From assembly GCA_016712175.1 (NCBI GenBank), contig JADJRQ010000001.1, positions 744,001-808,000 of the forward strand: a stretch of 64,000 nucleotides of DNA, written 5' to 3'. Positions 1 to 9,331 of the stretch are shown piece by piece. A model generated the notes under the pieces. That model was not told where the DNA came from, made no database searches, and saw only the letters and a program-made list of their open reading frames with translations. The stretch's first letter is position 1. Every line of letters starts with the position of its first letter. The position numbers were made by a program, and so were the translations under genes. This stretch comes from Solirubrobacterales bacterium. GTDB lineage: Bacteria; Actinomycetota; Thermoleophilia; Solirubrobacterales; 70-9.

Positions 1-383
1 AGCGCCACCAGCAGGGCGAAGCCACTGCCGACCACCGCGATCTCCGGAAAAGCAATGCCGAGTCCGCCGGCCGTGGCAACCGCGGCGAGGATCGGCCAGA
101 GACGCTGCCAGGCGATCTTCCCCGGTTCTTCGAGCGGAGCCTGCTTGCCGGTAGGAGTGACCGACCTCGAATTGGCCAGCACCTCGCGCATCGACACGCC
201 GGTCTTCTCCGACTCGCCCATCGAGAGGCCGATCCAGGCAGCGGTTATCCACCAGACGGCGCCGACGATGAGAATCGTCGAGTTGAAATCGCGCTGGGCA
301 CCGATTACGGCGATCGCGGCCAGTGCGGTCGCTCCGCCGGCGGAAAGAAAGACGGTTGAGCGCAGAAGCTCGGCGAAAGGCAT
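1..383 (-). CDS. Membrane protein of unknown function (partial)
   Basis: The gene begins with ATG at 383-381, directly after the TGA of the trehalose-phosphatase gene (TGA and ATG adjoin with no gap), and runs off the left edge, so only about 127 N-terminal residues are visible. They contain at least three hydrophobic stretches: residues near 9-25, a segment with a V-W-W-I core near 35-50, and one near 95-125. A polar linker lies between the second and third. No family motif is recognised. The tight junction suggests co-transcription with otsB. Membrane location is inferred from hydrophobicity only. Confidence 0.6.
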   Translation of the reverse strand, partial: MPFAELLRSTVFLSAGGATALAAIAVIGAQRDFNSTILIVGAVWWITAAWIGLSMGESEKTGVSMREVLANSRSVTPTGKQAPLEEPGKIAWQRLWPILAAVATAGGLGIAFPEIAVVGSGFALLVA

Positions 384-1178
384 TCAGCCCGCCAGGGCGG
401 CCAGGTCCTCGATCATGTCGATCCACTCTTCCGATCCGGCGACAACGAGGTCGGCGACTTCAATCAATTCCGGTGGGCCTTCGTCGGAGGCGACAGCGAC
501 GATGAAGAGGTTCTTGATCTCACCATCCTCCTTCAACCCCTGCAGCCGGCGCACGGCGTCGAGGTCGGTCTGGTCATCACCGGCAAAGACGATGTTTTCG
601 ATCTTCCCGTTGGTGATCAGCTCGGACACGGCTCCGGCCTTGCCATCCATATCGGGCGGGCGCAACTCCATGACTTTCCGGCCCCAGTGGGTATCGAGTC
701 CGGCAACCTCGGCTTGATCCGCGATCTCCCGCACGAAATTCTCGGTCCGTTCACCGGCACCGCGCCAGTGGAGGGCCTGGATCGGGCCCTTGTCCTCGAT
801 CCGGATCTTGGCTGCCACCCAGAGGGGGTTGTCGTGTTTCGCGATGAAGTTCCTGGCGCGCTCGGCCTCTTCCCCCTCCAGCATCATGCGGGGGGCGTCG
901 TGACCGGGGCTAAGCAGTTCGAGTCCGTGGGTTCCGAAATAGATGACGTTGCCGGCGCCGACCATCTTGCGCGCGGTCAACGCGGGGCGACCGGTGATGC
1001 AGGCGACCATGGCCAGCTCGTGGCTGAGCGATTCAAGTGTGCGACGGGCCCGGTCGGGGACCTTAGCCTTCTCGGGACGGTCGACGATGCGGCAGAGCGT
1101 TCCGTCGATATCAGTCGTCAGAGCCGACACCTTCGGAGCGTCAAGTAGAAATGAGAGAGGGGAGTCTGAGCTGCTCAT
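384..1178 (-). CDS. otsB: Trehalose-6-phosphate phosphatase (HAD family)
   Basis: This 264-residue protein should remove phosphate from trehalose 6-phosphate to release trehalose in the cytoplasm. The HAD motif D-I-D-G-T lies at residues 23-27 with nucleophile D23. It is followed by I-T-G-R-P and, near the C-terminus, K-V-M-E-L-R-P and F-A-G-D-D-Q-T-D, which match OtsB proteins. ATG 1178 is preferred over an upstream extension because a GATACT hexamer sits 6 nt before it and the extension shows no domain. The start overlaps that of the divergent TauE region. No otsA is in view, so the trehalose-6-phosphate synthase must lie elsewhere. Confidence 0.88.
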   Translation of the reverse strand: MSSSDSPLSFLLDAPKVSALTTDIDGTLCRIVDRPEKAKVPDRARRTLESLSHELAMVACITGRPALTARKMVGAGNVIYFGTHGLELLSPGHDAPRMMLEGEEAERARNFIAKHDNPLWVAAKIRIEDKGPIQALHWRGAGERTENFVREIADQAEVAGLDTHWGRKVMELRPPDMDGKAGAVSELITNGKIENIVFAGDDQTDLDAVRRLQGLKEDGEIKNLFIVAVASDEGPPELIEVADLVVAGSEEWIDMIEDLAALAG

Positions 1179-1183
1179 GGTCG

Positions 1184-1189
1184 TAGTAT
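1184..1189 (+). promoter_or_regulatory. Putative -10 box for the TauE pair
   Basis: TAGTAT lies 8 nt before ATG 1198, with no Shine-Dalgarno sequence between them. It supports ATG 1198 over the in-frame ATG at 1177. Confidence 0.4.
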
Positions 1190-1197
1190 CGCCGTTG

Positions 1198-1563
1198 ATG
1201 GATTCCCGCCGAATATGGAGCTTAGCTGCGGTGGGCACCGTAGCCGGTGCTTTCAGTGGCCTGTTCGGGGTCGGCGGTGGCACCGTGATCGTCCCGATGC
1301 TGATCGCATACTTCGCATACGGCGAAAGGCTCGCCACCGGAACCAGCCTCGCCGCGATCATCGTCATCGCCCTTTTGGCCGCGGGGATGCAAGGTGGGAT
1401 CTACGGAAACGTTGATGTCGGGACCGGTTTGATCCTGGTCGGACCGGCGATCGTCGGGGTCATCGCGGGCACGGCGATCCAGCAGCGCATCCCGGAAAAA
1501 GCCGTGTCATTCCTCTTCGCGCTGCTCCTGATCGGCGTCGGCATCTACATGGTCGTGCCCTGA
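1198..1563 (+). CDS. TauE/SafE family permease, N-terminal half protein
   Basis: This 121-residue hydrophobic protein resembles one half of a TauE/SafE anion permease, a family that exports sulfite, sulfoacetate and related anions. It has about four membrane segments and the family's G-L-F-G-V-G-G-G-T loop near residues 20-28. Full TauE/SafE proteins are about 250 residues and built from two such repeats; here each repeat is a separate gene. The stop and the next start overlap as TGATG (1561-1565), so translation is probably coupled. The two halves probably form one transporter. The substrate cannot be read from sequence. A single-base indel splitting one gene is the alternative. Confidence 0.75.
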   Translation: MDSRRIWSLAAVGTVAGAFSGLFGVGGGTVIVPMLIAYFAYGERLATGTSLAAIIVIALLAAGMQGGIYGNVDVGTGLILVGPAIVGVIAGTAIQQRIPEKAVSFLFALLLIGVGIYMVVP

Positions 1564-1994
1564 TGGATCTCGCGATCGCCGGACTCCTCTGCGGACTCGG
1601 TGGAATCGTCGCCGGGCTGATCGGTGTCGGCGGCGGCATCATCTTCGTCCCCGCGATGACCATCATCCTTTCCAAGGGCCAGGTCGAAGCGGAATCGACC
1701 TCGCTGCTGATGATCGCCCTGGTTTCGGTGATCGGAACCTGGCGCCAGCGGAGCTACGGCAACGTCAACTTCAGGGATGCCGCGGTCATCGGCCTGCTGT
1801 CGCCGGTCGGCGTGCTGGCCGGCGTCGTGATCGCCAACGCAGTGCCCGAGAGGGCGCTGAAGATCAGCTTCGCGATGCTCGCCTTCTACATGGCCTGGCG
1901 CCTCCTGAAACGTGTGTTCAAGACACCAGGCCCCGGCGATTCGATCCCGCCGCTCGACACCGCCGCGCCCGATCCCGGCCCGACCGGACCGTGA
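1563..1994 (+). CDS. TauE/SafE family permease, C-terminal half protein
   Basis: This 143-residue protein has about four membrane segments and its own copy of the family loop, G-L-I-G-V-G-G-G near residues 18-25, with a conserved Y-G-N after the second helix that also occurs in the upstream half. The last 25 residues are a Pro/Asp-rich tail. It starts inside the stop codon of the upstream half and shares a GTGA overlap with the ArfB-like gene downstream, so all three genes appear to be one operon. The family assignment is firm; the separate-subunit arrangement is what the sequence shows as it stands. Confidence 0.78.
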   Translation: MDLAIAGLLCGLGGIVAGLIGVGGGIIFVPAMTIILSKGQVEAESTSLLMIALVSVIGTWRQRSYGNVNFRDAAVIGLLSPVGVLAGVVIANAVPERALKISFAMLAFYMAWRLLKRVFKTPGPGDSIPPLDTAAPDPGPTGP

Positions 1995-2404
1995 AAACCG
2001 GGATCAGACCCCGGGGTGGCCCGTTCATCCCGGTCGGCGAAATCCTGCTGCGGGCCTCCCGCTCGTCCGGCCCCGGCGGCCAGCACGCCAACGTCACCGC
2101 GTCAAGGATCGAAGCGGTCTTCGACGTCACGGCCTCGCTTGTCCTCAGCCCCGGTCAGAAGGCGAGGATCGAAAGAAAGATCGGCTCCCCCGTCACCGCG
2201 ATCGCCCAGGACGCCCGGTCCCAGGCCCGCAACCGCGACCTCGCCCTGGAGCGGCTCGAAGAGAAGCTGGGGGCCGCCCTCCAGGTGCCAAAAGCCCGCC
2301 GCCCGACCAGGCCATCCCGCTCCGCCAGGCAAAAGCGCCTGACCGGCAAGAAGATCCGGTCAGAAACGAAGCGGAACCGCCGACCCCCAAGTCACGATGA
2401 CTGA
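1991..2404 (+). CDS. arfB: ArfB-like peptidyl-tRNA hydrolase (ribosome rescue)
   Basis: This 137-residue protein is a small class-I release-factor homologue. The GGQ motif occupies residues 29-31 in S-S-G-P-G-G-Q-H-A-N, where the glutamine would assist hydrolysis of peptidyl-tRNA. The protein lacks the codon-recognition domains of RF1/RF2 and ends in a long basic tail (R/K-rich from about residue 100), which in ArfB enters the empty mRNA channel of stalled ribosomes. Length and architecture match the ArfB/YaeJ group. The GTG start at 1991 overlaps the upstream stop by four bases (GTGA). Confidence 0.88.
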   Translation: MKTGIRPRGGPFIPVGEILLRASRSSGPGGQHANVTASRIEAVFDVTASLVLSPGQKARIERKIGSPVTAIAQDARSQARNRDLALERLEEKLGAALQVPKARRPTRPSRSARQKRLTGKKIRSETKRNRRPPSHDD

Positions 2405-2413
2405 GCGAGTTCA

Positions 2414-3308
2414 GTGAGCAAACCACCCGAAACGATCCGATCCTCCACACCGCCGACTGGCATCTCGGGCGGTCGTTTCTACGAAGCCGATCTCTCCGTC
2501 TTCCACCAGATGTTCTTCGACTGGCTCTTCGAGCAGGTGACCGAGCTCGAGGTTGACGTCGTGCTCATGGCCGGAGACATCTTCGACCGTGCTGTTCTCC
2601 GGTACGAGCCGTCGAGATGTTGAACCGCGAGCTCGCCCGGCTGTCGGAACTTGGTCCAGTGATCCTGATCGCCGGCAACCATGACTCGGCCGCGCGTCAC
2701 GGGTCATGGCCCGTTACTGAAAGCCGGCATCCACCTCTTCGCCGGGACGAGCTCAGTCGGTGATCCGGTCGTTATCGACAATCATCAGTTCCGCTGGCGA
2801 TCTATCCGATCCCTTACCTCGATCCAATCACCCCTGGCCCCGAGATGGACGCTGACTCCGACCACCAGCGGGGTGATCAAGGCTTCTGCCGCACGCCGCC
2901 CGCTGACCTCGACGACCGCCCTGATGCGACCGTGGCAGTCGCCATCGGTCATCATCTGTTCGTCGGGCCACAGCAGCGACTCTGAGCGCAGCATCGCGGT
3001 CGGTGGCGGGGCCGAGGATGATTCCGGCCTCGGTTCGATGGATTGATTACGTCGCGCTCGGCCATCTTCACCGCCCCCAGCAGATCGATGGCGACCGCAT
3101 CCGCTATTCAGGGTCCCCGATCCACCTCTCCTACTCGGAGGTTGGGCCGGAAAAATCCGTCACCATCGTTGACCTTTCCGTCGATGGCAAAGTCGCCATA
3201 GACACTCCGCTGATTCCGCAGCTCCACCGGGTCCGGAAGGTCTCGGGCACGCTCGAGGAACTGCTGAACGATGACTGCTTCGACGAGGCGCGGACGAACC
3301 CGGCTTGA
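2414..3308 (+). pseudogene. sbcD: sbcD, DNA repair exonuclease subunit, multiply frameshifted
   Basis: SbcD is the Mn-dependent nuclease subunit of the SbcCD complex, which opens hairpins and processes DNA ends. All phosphoesterase motifs can be read in order but in different frames: H-T-A-D-W-H-L-G near 2451-2474, A-G-D-I-F-D-R near 2570-2590, A-G-N-H-D near 2672-2686 and L-G-H-L-H-R-P-Q near 3058-3081. At least six single-base shifts are needed to join them, for example in a T-run near 2479, near 2600 and near 2710, so no intact protein is encoded as written. The last segment ends in TGATG, overlapping the sbcC start. Preserved codons on both sides of each shift suggest sequence errors or very recent decay. 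Confidence 0.75.
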
Positions 3309-5945
3309 TGCGCCTTCACCTCCCGAGATCACCGGCATCGGCCCTACGCGGGAACGGAGGAAATTGACTTCGACGGCTCGAACGAGGCCGGGCATCTCCT
3401 GCTGACCGGCCCGACCGGTGCCGGCAAGTCGACCGTTCTCGACGCGATCTCGTTCGCAATCTATGGGCGGGTACCCCGTTCACGGGGTTCTCCAAGCCGG
3501 TCCGCTGACCACCTTGCCCTGAAGTCCGGAACCGGGTCCTGCTCGAAGCGACGATCGGCGCGAGCCGACTGAAGATCACGGATTCCCGAGCACCTGCGAC
3601 CCAAGGTTCACGGTGAAGGGATGACCAGCTCCAAGGCCAGTCGTAGGTTGCGGTCGAGGAGCTTGTGGACGGGGAATGGACCGCGCTTACCGGAGCGTGG
3701 ACCGAGGCAAACAAGGAACTCGAACGACGGGTCGGCATGAGCCCCGAGCAGTTCGGGCAGGTAGTGATGCTGCCCCAGGGTGAGTTCGCAACCTTCCTCA
3801 AGGCAGACGCCAGAGAGCGCCGTTTCCTTCTCGAGCGCCTGTTCCCCACCCAGGACTTCTCACAGGTAGAGACGTGGTTCAAGAAGCGGGCCGACGATGA
3901 CCGGAAGCGTCGCGATGAAAAGTTGCGCGAAATTGAGGACCGGATCGAAGCGGTAAAGCCGGTGGTCAACAATGCCCGCGAAGACGAAATCGAGGGTCTG
4001 GAGGATAGCCCGGATCCAGGAGAAGCCGGGCCTCTGCTCAAGTGGATCGAGGCAACCGGAAAGGTCCTTTCCGGAGTCGCCGCTGCGGCCGACTCCCAAC
4101 GCAAAGCTGCGGTCGAGAAAAGTGAAGCCCGGGACAAGGAACTGAACCTTCTGAAGAAGCAGGCAGAGTTGGTCGCCCAGCGAGGGCAGGCGGAAGACCG
4201 CCTCGAGAAGCTGTCCGGAAACGGCGCACGTCGCAAGCAGGTCGGTGAGGAAATCCAGCAAGCCGACAGCGCAGCTGTGGTTGCCCCGCTGGCCGAGACC
4301 GCGGCGAGGAACTCAGCCACTCTTGAGGAGACGCAGAGCAGGCACGGCACTCTGCGCGAGGAGCTGTTGAAACGCGATGAAATTGACACGGCAGAAGCCG
4401 ACGATCTCGGACGTGTTTCGAAAGTGAACTCGAAGCTGCTCGCGGAGATCAGCGCCTTCGAAGAAGAATCATTGCCCCGCCGTCGCCAGTTGAGCAAAGA
4501 GGTAGAGGAACTGGACCGCGAGAAGGATGAACTTGAAGCGACCGGGCCGAAAACCGAACTTGGAATTGCGGAGGCTGAACTGGATGAAGCCATCGAAGAC
4601 CGGAGGGCCGCTCGCCAGAGTTACATTGAGGCCCGGCAGCACCGGACTCAGGGGATGGCCGCTGAACTGGCCGGCGAGCTCAAGACCGGAGAACCCTGCG
4701 CGGTTTGCGGGTCAACGGAGCATCCAACCCCTGCCTCGCCCACTGGAACTGTTGTCAGCCAGGAAGACGAAGACGCCGCCGCGGAGGCCGACACGGCCGC
4801 GGAGGCCAGGGAAAGCAACGCAAAGCAGGCTTGCCAGGCGATCGCGGCTCAGCTCAAAGAGCGGCTCGCCGAGATCGGAACTGCGTCGAAGGCAGCAAAA
4901 GCTGAACTGAAAAAACTCGAGGACCTCGAAGGAAAGCTGACCGGAAATTCTGCATCGCTGACGGAACGCCGGGAGCTGGTCCAGGGGCTGGTTGAGCAAA
5001 TCGACGGGTTCCAGGAGCTCGAGCGAAGCTGGCTTCGGACCGGGCCGCCTCCACACAGGCCGAAGCGGATGCCAGGGATGCGGCGAAGGAGAACGGGTTC
5101 GACTCAGTCGACGCTGCGATCAAAGCAACGGTCGCGAAGGAAACTCTCGCCGCACTGAAGAAAGAAGCGCGCGAGCACGACGATGCCCTCGCCGCTGTCA
5201 ACGAGAGGCTCGGCAGCGAACTCAAGGACGTCAAGCGCGATGAGGTGGTCGAGGTGGCAGACGCCGAAACGGTCGCCGCCGCCGCAAAGGAGGCCCGGGA
5301 CGAGAAGACCGCAGTCTGGTCCACAGCCGGCGAGCGCTCAACGACTTTCGCCGGAGGACCGGACCAGTGCGGCTCCACGGGGAGCTCGAACCGCTCCGTG
5401 AAACCGCCCGGCGCTCGAATCACCTGAAACGACTGGTGAACGGCGAAAACGAGCGCAACATGCCACTTTCGATCTTCGTTCTGGCCGCAAGACTCCGCCA
5501 GGTGATCGACGCTGCGAACGTACGACTGCGAAAAATGTCCGGCGGGCGCTACGAGCTTCTTTACTCCGGCGACAAGAAGGGCAACGCCATGAGTGGACTG
5601 GGGATCGAGGTCATGGACGGCAATACCTCGCATGCTCGATCGACAGGAACCCTCTCCGGTGGCGAAAGCTTCTACGCGTCGCTGGCCCTCGCGCTCGGAC
5701 TGGCCGAAGTCGTCCAGCAGGAATCAGGCGGCCGGCGTCTCGACACACTCTTCATCGACGAAGGGTTCGGAACCCTCGACAGTGAAACGCTGGATCAGGT
5801 CATGAACGAGATTGACTCGCTGCGGGAGGGCGGCCGTACAGTCGGACTGGTCAGTCACGTCGAAGAACTTCGCACGCGGATCCCCGCTCAGATCCAAATC
5901 GAAAAGGACCACACCGGATCCGCGATTCGGACAGTCGGTATCTGA
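3308..5945 (+). pseudogene. sbcC: sbcC, DNA repair ATPase subunit, frameshifted
   Basis: SbcC is the SMC-like ATPase partner of SbcD. The Walker A motif G-P-T-G-A-G-K-S-T is at about 3408-3434. A long uninterrupted stretch from 3665 to about 5030 carries the Q-loop (L-P-Q-G-E-F-A-T-F-L), coiled-coil helices and the zinc hook C-A-V-C near 4698-4709. The C-terminal ATPase half (5367-5945) has the signature T-L-S-G-G-E-S-F and Walker B L-F-I-D-E-G-F-G-T-L-D. Frame changes fall near 3350, in 3500-3660, near 5030 and near 5350. Only the first kilobase of the locus is densely damaged. Family identity is certain; whether the gene is dead or misread cannot be decided here. Confidence 0.8.
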
Positions 5946-5949
5946 ACTG

Positions 5950-6153
5950 TCAGTCGCCGAGGGTACGGATGACCGAAGCGTTGCCTGAATCGTGTCCGGG
6001 CCGGGATTGACCGGTTACGGCATCGGAGCGCCCCGGTGTCAGTCCGAGAATCAGCAGCAGCAGCATCAGCGCCGCGATCACCAATCCGCCGACGCCACTT
6101 CGCCTGGGGCCATGGCTGTGGCCGTGGGTGTGCCCATGGGAATACGGGTTCAT
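5950..6153 (-). CDS. Small His-rich membrane protein (hypothetical)
   Basis: This is a possible 67-residue protein whose first 16 residues contain five histidines in an H-x-H-x-H pattern. A Gly/Val/Leu-rich membrane helix (about residues 23-43) and a polar tail follow. It is convergent with sbcC, four bases from that stop. A His-rich N-terminus could bind metal, but nothing else supports a function. Coding status rests on the plausible membrane-protein layout and on filling the gap between neighbours. Confidence 0.42.
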   Translation of the reverse strand: MNPYSHGHTHGHSHGPRRSGVGGLVIAALMLLLLILGLTPGRSDAVTGQSRPGHDSGNASVIRTLGD

Positions 6154-6206
6154 ACCTACAGGCTACGCCGGTCGGCGCGAAAAATGTGGATTTTCAGTGA
6201 ATGCCG

Positions 6207-7104
6207 TCAGTGAATGCCGTGTTCGAGCGCCGTCTTGACTCCGGCGTCGAGGGCGTTTAGCCGATAGAGCGCAACCGCTTCCGGTGAAGGGAAGTGGCGC
6301 AGGCGCAGGGCATCAGTGCCGTGGTGGCACATGACCGTGGACATCAGGGCGTCCCGCTCGCCACGCTCCAGGGCGGTGGATGCTTCGGTGATCATTTCGG
6401 CGCCGAAGGTGGAGGTGGCCGAGGGCCTTGCCGCGCTCACTCAAGCCGATCTCCGCGCCGTAGGTGAACTCTTCGGTCTTGCCGATGTCGTGGATCAGGG
6501 CCGCGGCCATCAGCAGGTCCGAATTGAGTCGCGGGTGGAGGACGCAGGTCTCGGTGACCAGGGTGGCGACGGCGACCGTGTGCTCGATCAGGCCACCTAC
6601 ATACGCGTGGTGCCCGGCCCGGGTGCAGGGTGCCCGGCGAAATTCCTCGGCCTGAGGGCCTTTGAATATCAGCGTTTCGACCACGGTCCGCAGGCCGGCG
6701 TTGTGGACTTCCCGGGTCAGGTGTTCGAGGAACCCTTCCAGTTCTTCGCGGTCGCGGTAGGCCGTCGGCAGGAATTCGGTCGGGTCGGCGTCGGAGCTCT
6801 CGTCCCTGACGGCGTCCTCGAGTTCGGCGCTGAGCACTCCCCGATACCGCTCGACCTTGCCCTTGACCCGCAGGACGTCTCCGCGCTCGAAGCGCAGGCC
6901 GATCTGGTCGACGTCACGAAAGATGCGTGCGGGAATCGAGCCGGACTTGTCACGCAGCTCGAGGCTGAGGTATCCGGAGCCGTTACGGGCGGTCAGGCGG
7001 TCCTTCCGGGCGCAGACGTACCGTCCGGAGAAGGCCTGCCCTGGGGTCAGCTCGACCACCGGCGGGCCGTTTGAAGAATCCGCTTTGTCCACCGCACTTT
7101 CCAC
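6207..7104 (-). CDS. YhaM-like 3'-5' exoribonuclease (OB fold + HD domain), one frameshift
   Basis: An OB-fold nucleic-acid-binding region (about residues 17-100) is followed by an HD phosphohydrolase domain: H-H-A-Y-V-G-G at 166-172, E-H-T at 174-176 and I-H-D-I-G-K at 204-209. This order is that of YhaM-type 3'-5' exonucleases. The continuation M-C-H-H-G and about 75 further residues lie in another frame, so a single-base shift near 6415 separates the last quarter of the protein. The GTG start at 7104 precedes a short acidic leader. The gene is divergent from the PAC2 gene. The family is confident; substrate (RNA or DNA 3' ends) is inferred. Confidence 0.8.
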
Positions 7105-7145
7105 AATTCACATACTGACTTGCCGGGCAGACGGGCGTCATCCTC

Positions 7146-7151
7146 TACGCT
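7146..7151 (+). promoter_or_regulatory. Putative -10 box for the PAC2 gene
   Basis: TACGCT is separated by exactly 6 nt from ATG 7158; no Shine-Dalgarno sequence is visible. Confidence 0.42.
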
Positions 7152-7157
7152 GAACTC

Positions 7158-8027
7158 ATGGACCATTTGCGGTGGGAGATGAATCCGCCGAAACTCCGCA
7201 ATCCGATTCTCGTCTGCGCCTTTCGCGGATGGAACGATGCTGCCTCGGCCGCATCCTCGGCACTGGAGACCCTCTGCGACTCGCTCGAGGTCGACGTACT
7301 CGCCGAGATCGACCCCGAGGAGTACTTCGACTTCCAGGCCAACCGGCCGACGATCAGCTTCACCGACAGCCGGCACCGCCGGATCGAATGGCCGCGTAAC
7401 ACTTTCATCGCCGCCCGCGCCCAGGGAGCCGAGCGGGATCTCGTCCTGCTCGACGGTACCGAACCGAACCTCAAGTGGCGCACCTATTCAGAGACCGTGG
7501 TCAAGGTCGCCGAGTTCCTCAAGGTGGACAAGGTGGTCGTGCTCGGTTCCCTGATCGCCGAGGTCGCCCACACGCTGCCAGTGCCGATCACCGGCCTCGC
7601 CACCGACGAAGCCATGGTCAAGCAACTCGACCTCGAACGCTCGAACTACGAAGGCCCGACCGGCATCGTCGGCGTGATCCACGACCGCTGCCGCGCCGCC
7701 GGCCTCCCTTCCGCCTCACTCTGGGCCGCTGTGCCCCATTACGTCGCCGCCGTGCCGAACCCGAAAGCCGCCCTCGCCCTGAGCGAGCGGCTGGAACGCA
7801 TCACCGGAGTCGCCGCCGACATCTCCGGCCTCGAAGACGAGACGGTGGCCTACGAAGAGCAGATCGGCCGGGCAGTTTCAGCCGACCCTGAAGTCGAAGA
7901 ACTGGTCAGCCGGATCGAAGGCGAACAGCGCGAACGCCACTCGAGCGACGGAGTGGACGTACCCAGCGGCGATTCCATCGCCATGGAGTTCCAGCGCTTC
8001 CTGAAGCAGCAGGACCGCGACAAGTAG
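7158..8027 (+). CDS. PAC2 family protein
   Basis: This 289-residue protein matches the PAC2 family, named for a proteasome assembly chaperone and common in actinobacteria. Family features include the N-terminal P-I-L-V-C-A-F-R-G-W-N-D-A segment (residues 16-28), the central V-V-V-L-G-S-L motif and G-P-T-G-I-V-G-V. The C-terminal third is acidic and helical with many Glu/Arg, as in actinobacterial members. No proteasome gene is in the window, so a role in proteasome assembly is only a family-based possibility. It stands alone between divergent and convergent neighbours. Confidence 0.88.
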   Translation: MDHLRWEMNPPKLRNPILVCAFRGWNDAASAASSALETLCDSLEVDVLAEIDPEEYFDFQANRPTISFTDSRHRRIEWPRNTFIAARAQGAERDLVLLDGTEPNLKWRTYSETVVKVAEFLKVDKVVVLGSLIAEVAHTLPVPITGLATDEAMVKQLDLERSNYEGPTGIVGVIHDRCRAAGLPSASLWAAVPHYVAAVPNPKAALALSERLERITGVAADISGLEDETVAYEEQIGRAVSADPEVEELVSRIEGEQRERHSSDGVDVPSGDSIAMEFQRFLKQQDRDK

Positions 8028-8052
8028 CGGGCCTGTCGCAGGACCGTCGGTC

Positions 8053-9246
8053 TTAGATCTCGCACACGGCGATCGCCGGGGCGTCGCGGCGGGCCTTTTC
8101 AGTTGCCGTCGAGAGGTCACCGAGCGCGGTGTAGGTTATGCGATCCGGGTCCAGGTCGAGAGCAACAGCGTCGTCGGGTTCGAGACGCTCGATGAGGTCC
8201 TTTGACGCGAGTGCAAGTCCACCGCTGGCGCAGGCTTCGATTCGTGCGGCTTCGTTGACCTGGTCGCCGAGTGCGTTGGCCTCGGAGCGTCCGACCGTGG
8301 TGATGTTGCCGACGAAAAGGTTGGCTCCCCAATGCAGACCGAACCTCATGACGACATCCTCGGGCTGTAAATCGCTGCGTGCAGCGACCTCGTCGACCGC
8401 TTTGCGCAGGGTTCGGACTGCAGCGATGCAACTTTGTGCCGCAGCCGATTCAGATCCGGATGTCTCAGCGAGGAAAAAAGCGCCGACGCCGTCTCCGACG
8501 TGGCGCCCGACCAGGCCTCCGGCCTCGACAACGCACTGGTCTGCGGCACGGACCAGCCGGCGCCCGAGCTTGAAGTAGCTGGCGGTCGAAAGCCGTCGCG
8601 AAAGCGCCGACGACGCTTCCAGGTCGGCGAAGAGGATCGCCGCCGGCCGTCGCCCGGCCTTTGCGACCCGCCCCATCCGGCTGACATGCCCGAGGTCGGC
8701 GCTAAAGGTCATCGCGGCGAGCATTGCCATGCCGGCGGGCGGCTTGCTGATCAGCGCCGTGCCGGCGAGTCGGCCTTCGGTGTCGCGGATGCGAAAGGCG
8801 ATACCCGGGATCTCACCGTTGCCCACGCCTCCGTACCCCTCTGAGGAGTAAGCCAGCATTGAGCCTTCGGCCGGAGTCAGTTCGTCGACGATGTCGCGCA
8901 GCGCCGGGTCGACGAGCTCCCTCAACTCATCGCATCCGCCGGGCATGTCGGCGAGCGCCATACCGCCGATGGCTCGAAAGAGACCGCGGTTCAAAGCAGG
9001 GCTGTTGGCACCCTGTCGCCAGTTCTTGCTCTCCTCCAGCCATTCGGATGAAAACATATGGACGCCGATCGGGAATGATGCAATCTCGATGAGACCGCCG
9101 AACGACAGGCGCAAGTCATCGCTGGCCCAGAGAACCCGCCAGCGATCGTCGACGATCCATCCCCAATGACCCGCGTCGCCGATTGCCCGCGCTGCGTCTG
9201 CGAGCGCCGGGTCCTCGGGCAGCGGGTACGAGTCCTGATCAGGCAC
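8053..9246 (-). CDS. Class III nucleotide cyclase with N-terminal sensor-like region
   Basis: The C-terminal 200 residues form an adenylate/guanylate cyclase catalytic domain that would make cAMP or cGMP. The first metal-binding Asp is in L-F-A-D-L-E, the second in V-G-D-G-V-G-A-F-F, and the transition-state Asn and Arg are in Q-V-N-E-A-A-R-I-E. All are present, so it should be active. The N-terminal half starts with a PAS-like region (W-I-V-D-D-R-W-R-V-L-W-A-S) and has no membrane helix, suggesting a soluble, ligand-regulated enzyme. GTG 9246 is chosen because TATGAT lies exactly 6 nt upstream; a TTG at 9267 is the alternative. A related gene is transcribed divergently. Confidence 0.85.
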   Translation of the reverse strand: MPDQDSYPLPEDPALADAARAIGDAGHWGWIVDDRWRVLWASDDLRLSFGGLIEIASFPIGVHMFSSEWLEESKNWRQGANSPALNRGLFRAIGGMALADMPGGCDELRELVDPALRDIVDELTPAEGSMLAYSSEGYGGVGNGEIPGIAFRIRDTEGRLAGTALISKPPAGMAMLAAMTFSADLGHVSRMGRVAKAGRRPAAILFADLEASSALSRRLSTASYFKLGRRLVRAADQCVVEAGGLVGRHVGDGVGAFFLAETSGSESAAAQSCIAAVRTLRKAVDEVAARSDLQPEDVVMRFGLHWGANLFVGNITTVGRSEANALGDQVNEAARIEACASGGLALASKDLIERLEPDDAVALDLDPDRITYTALGDLSTATEKARRDAPAIAVCEI

Positions 9247-9252
9247 CGGACG

Positions 9253-9258
9253 ATCATA
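9253..9258 (-). promoter_or_regulatory. Putative -10 box for cyclase gene 1
   Basis: TATGAT on the minus strand, 6 nt before GTG 9246. It is one of the closest matches to TATAAT in the window. Confidence 0.5.
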
Positions 9259-9319
9259 TCGGCGCAACGGCGGGCAAATTGCGAATACTTCCGGACTGGG
9301 AGCATCGCCAAGGCGCCAA

Positions 9320-9325
9320 TAGACT
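9320..9325 (+). promoter_or_regulatory. Putative -10 box for cyclase gene 2
   Basis: TAGACT ends 6 nt before ATG 9332. The two cyclase promoters face apart, with hexamers about 60 bp from each other, so one regulator could act on both. Confidence 0.45.
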
Positions 9326-9331
9326 GCGCCA

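Noticed and set aside
3316..4593. A 425-residue minus-strand frame
   Set aside because: It is Ser/Arg-rich and antisense to the intact part of sbcC with its Q-loop and coiled coil.
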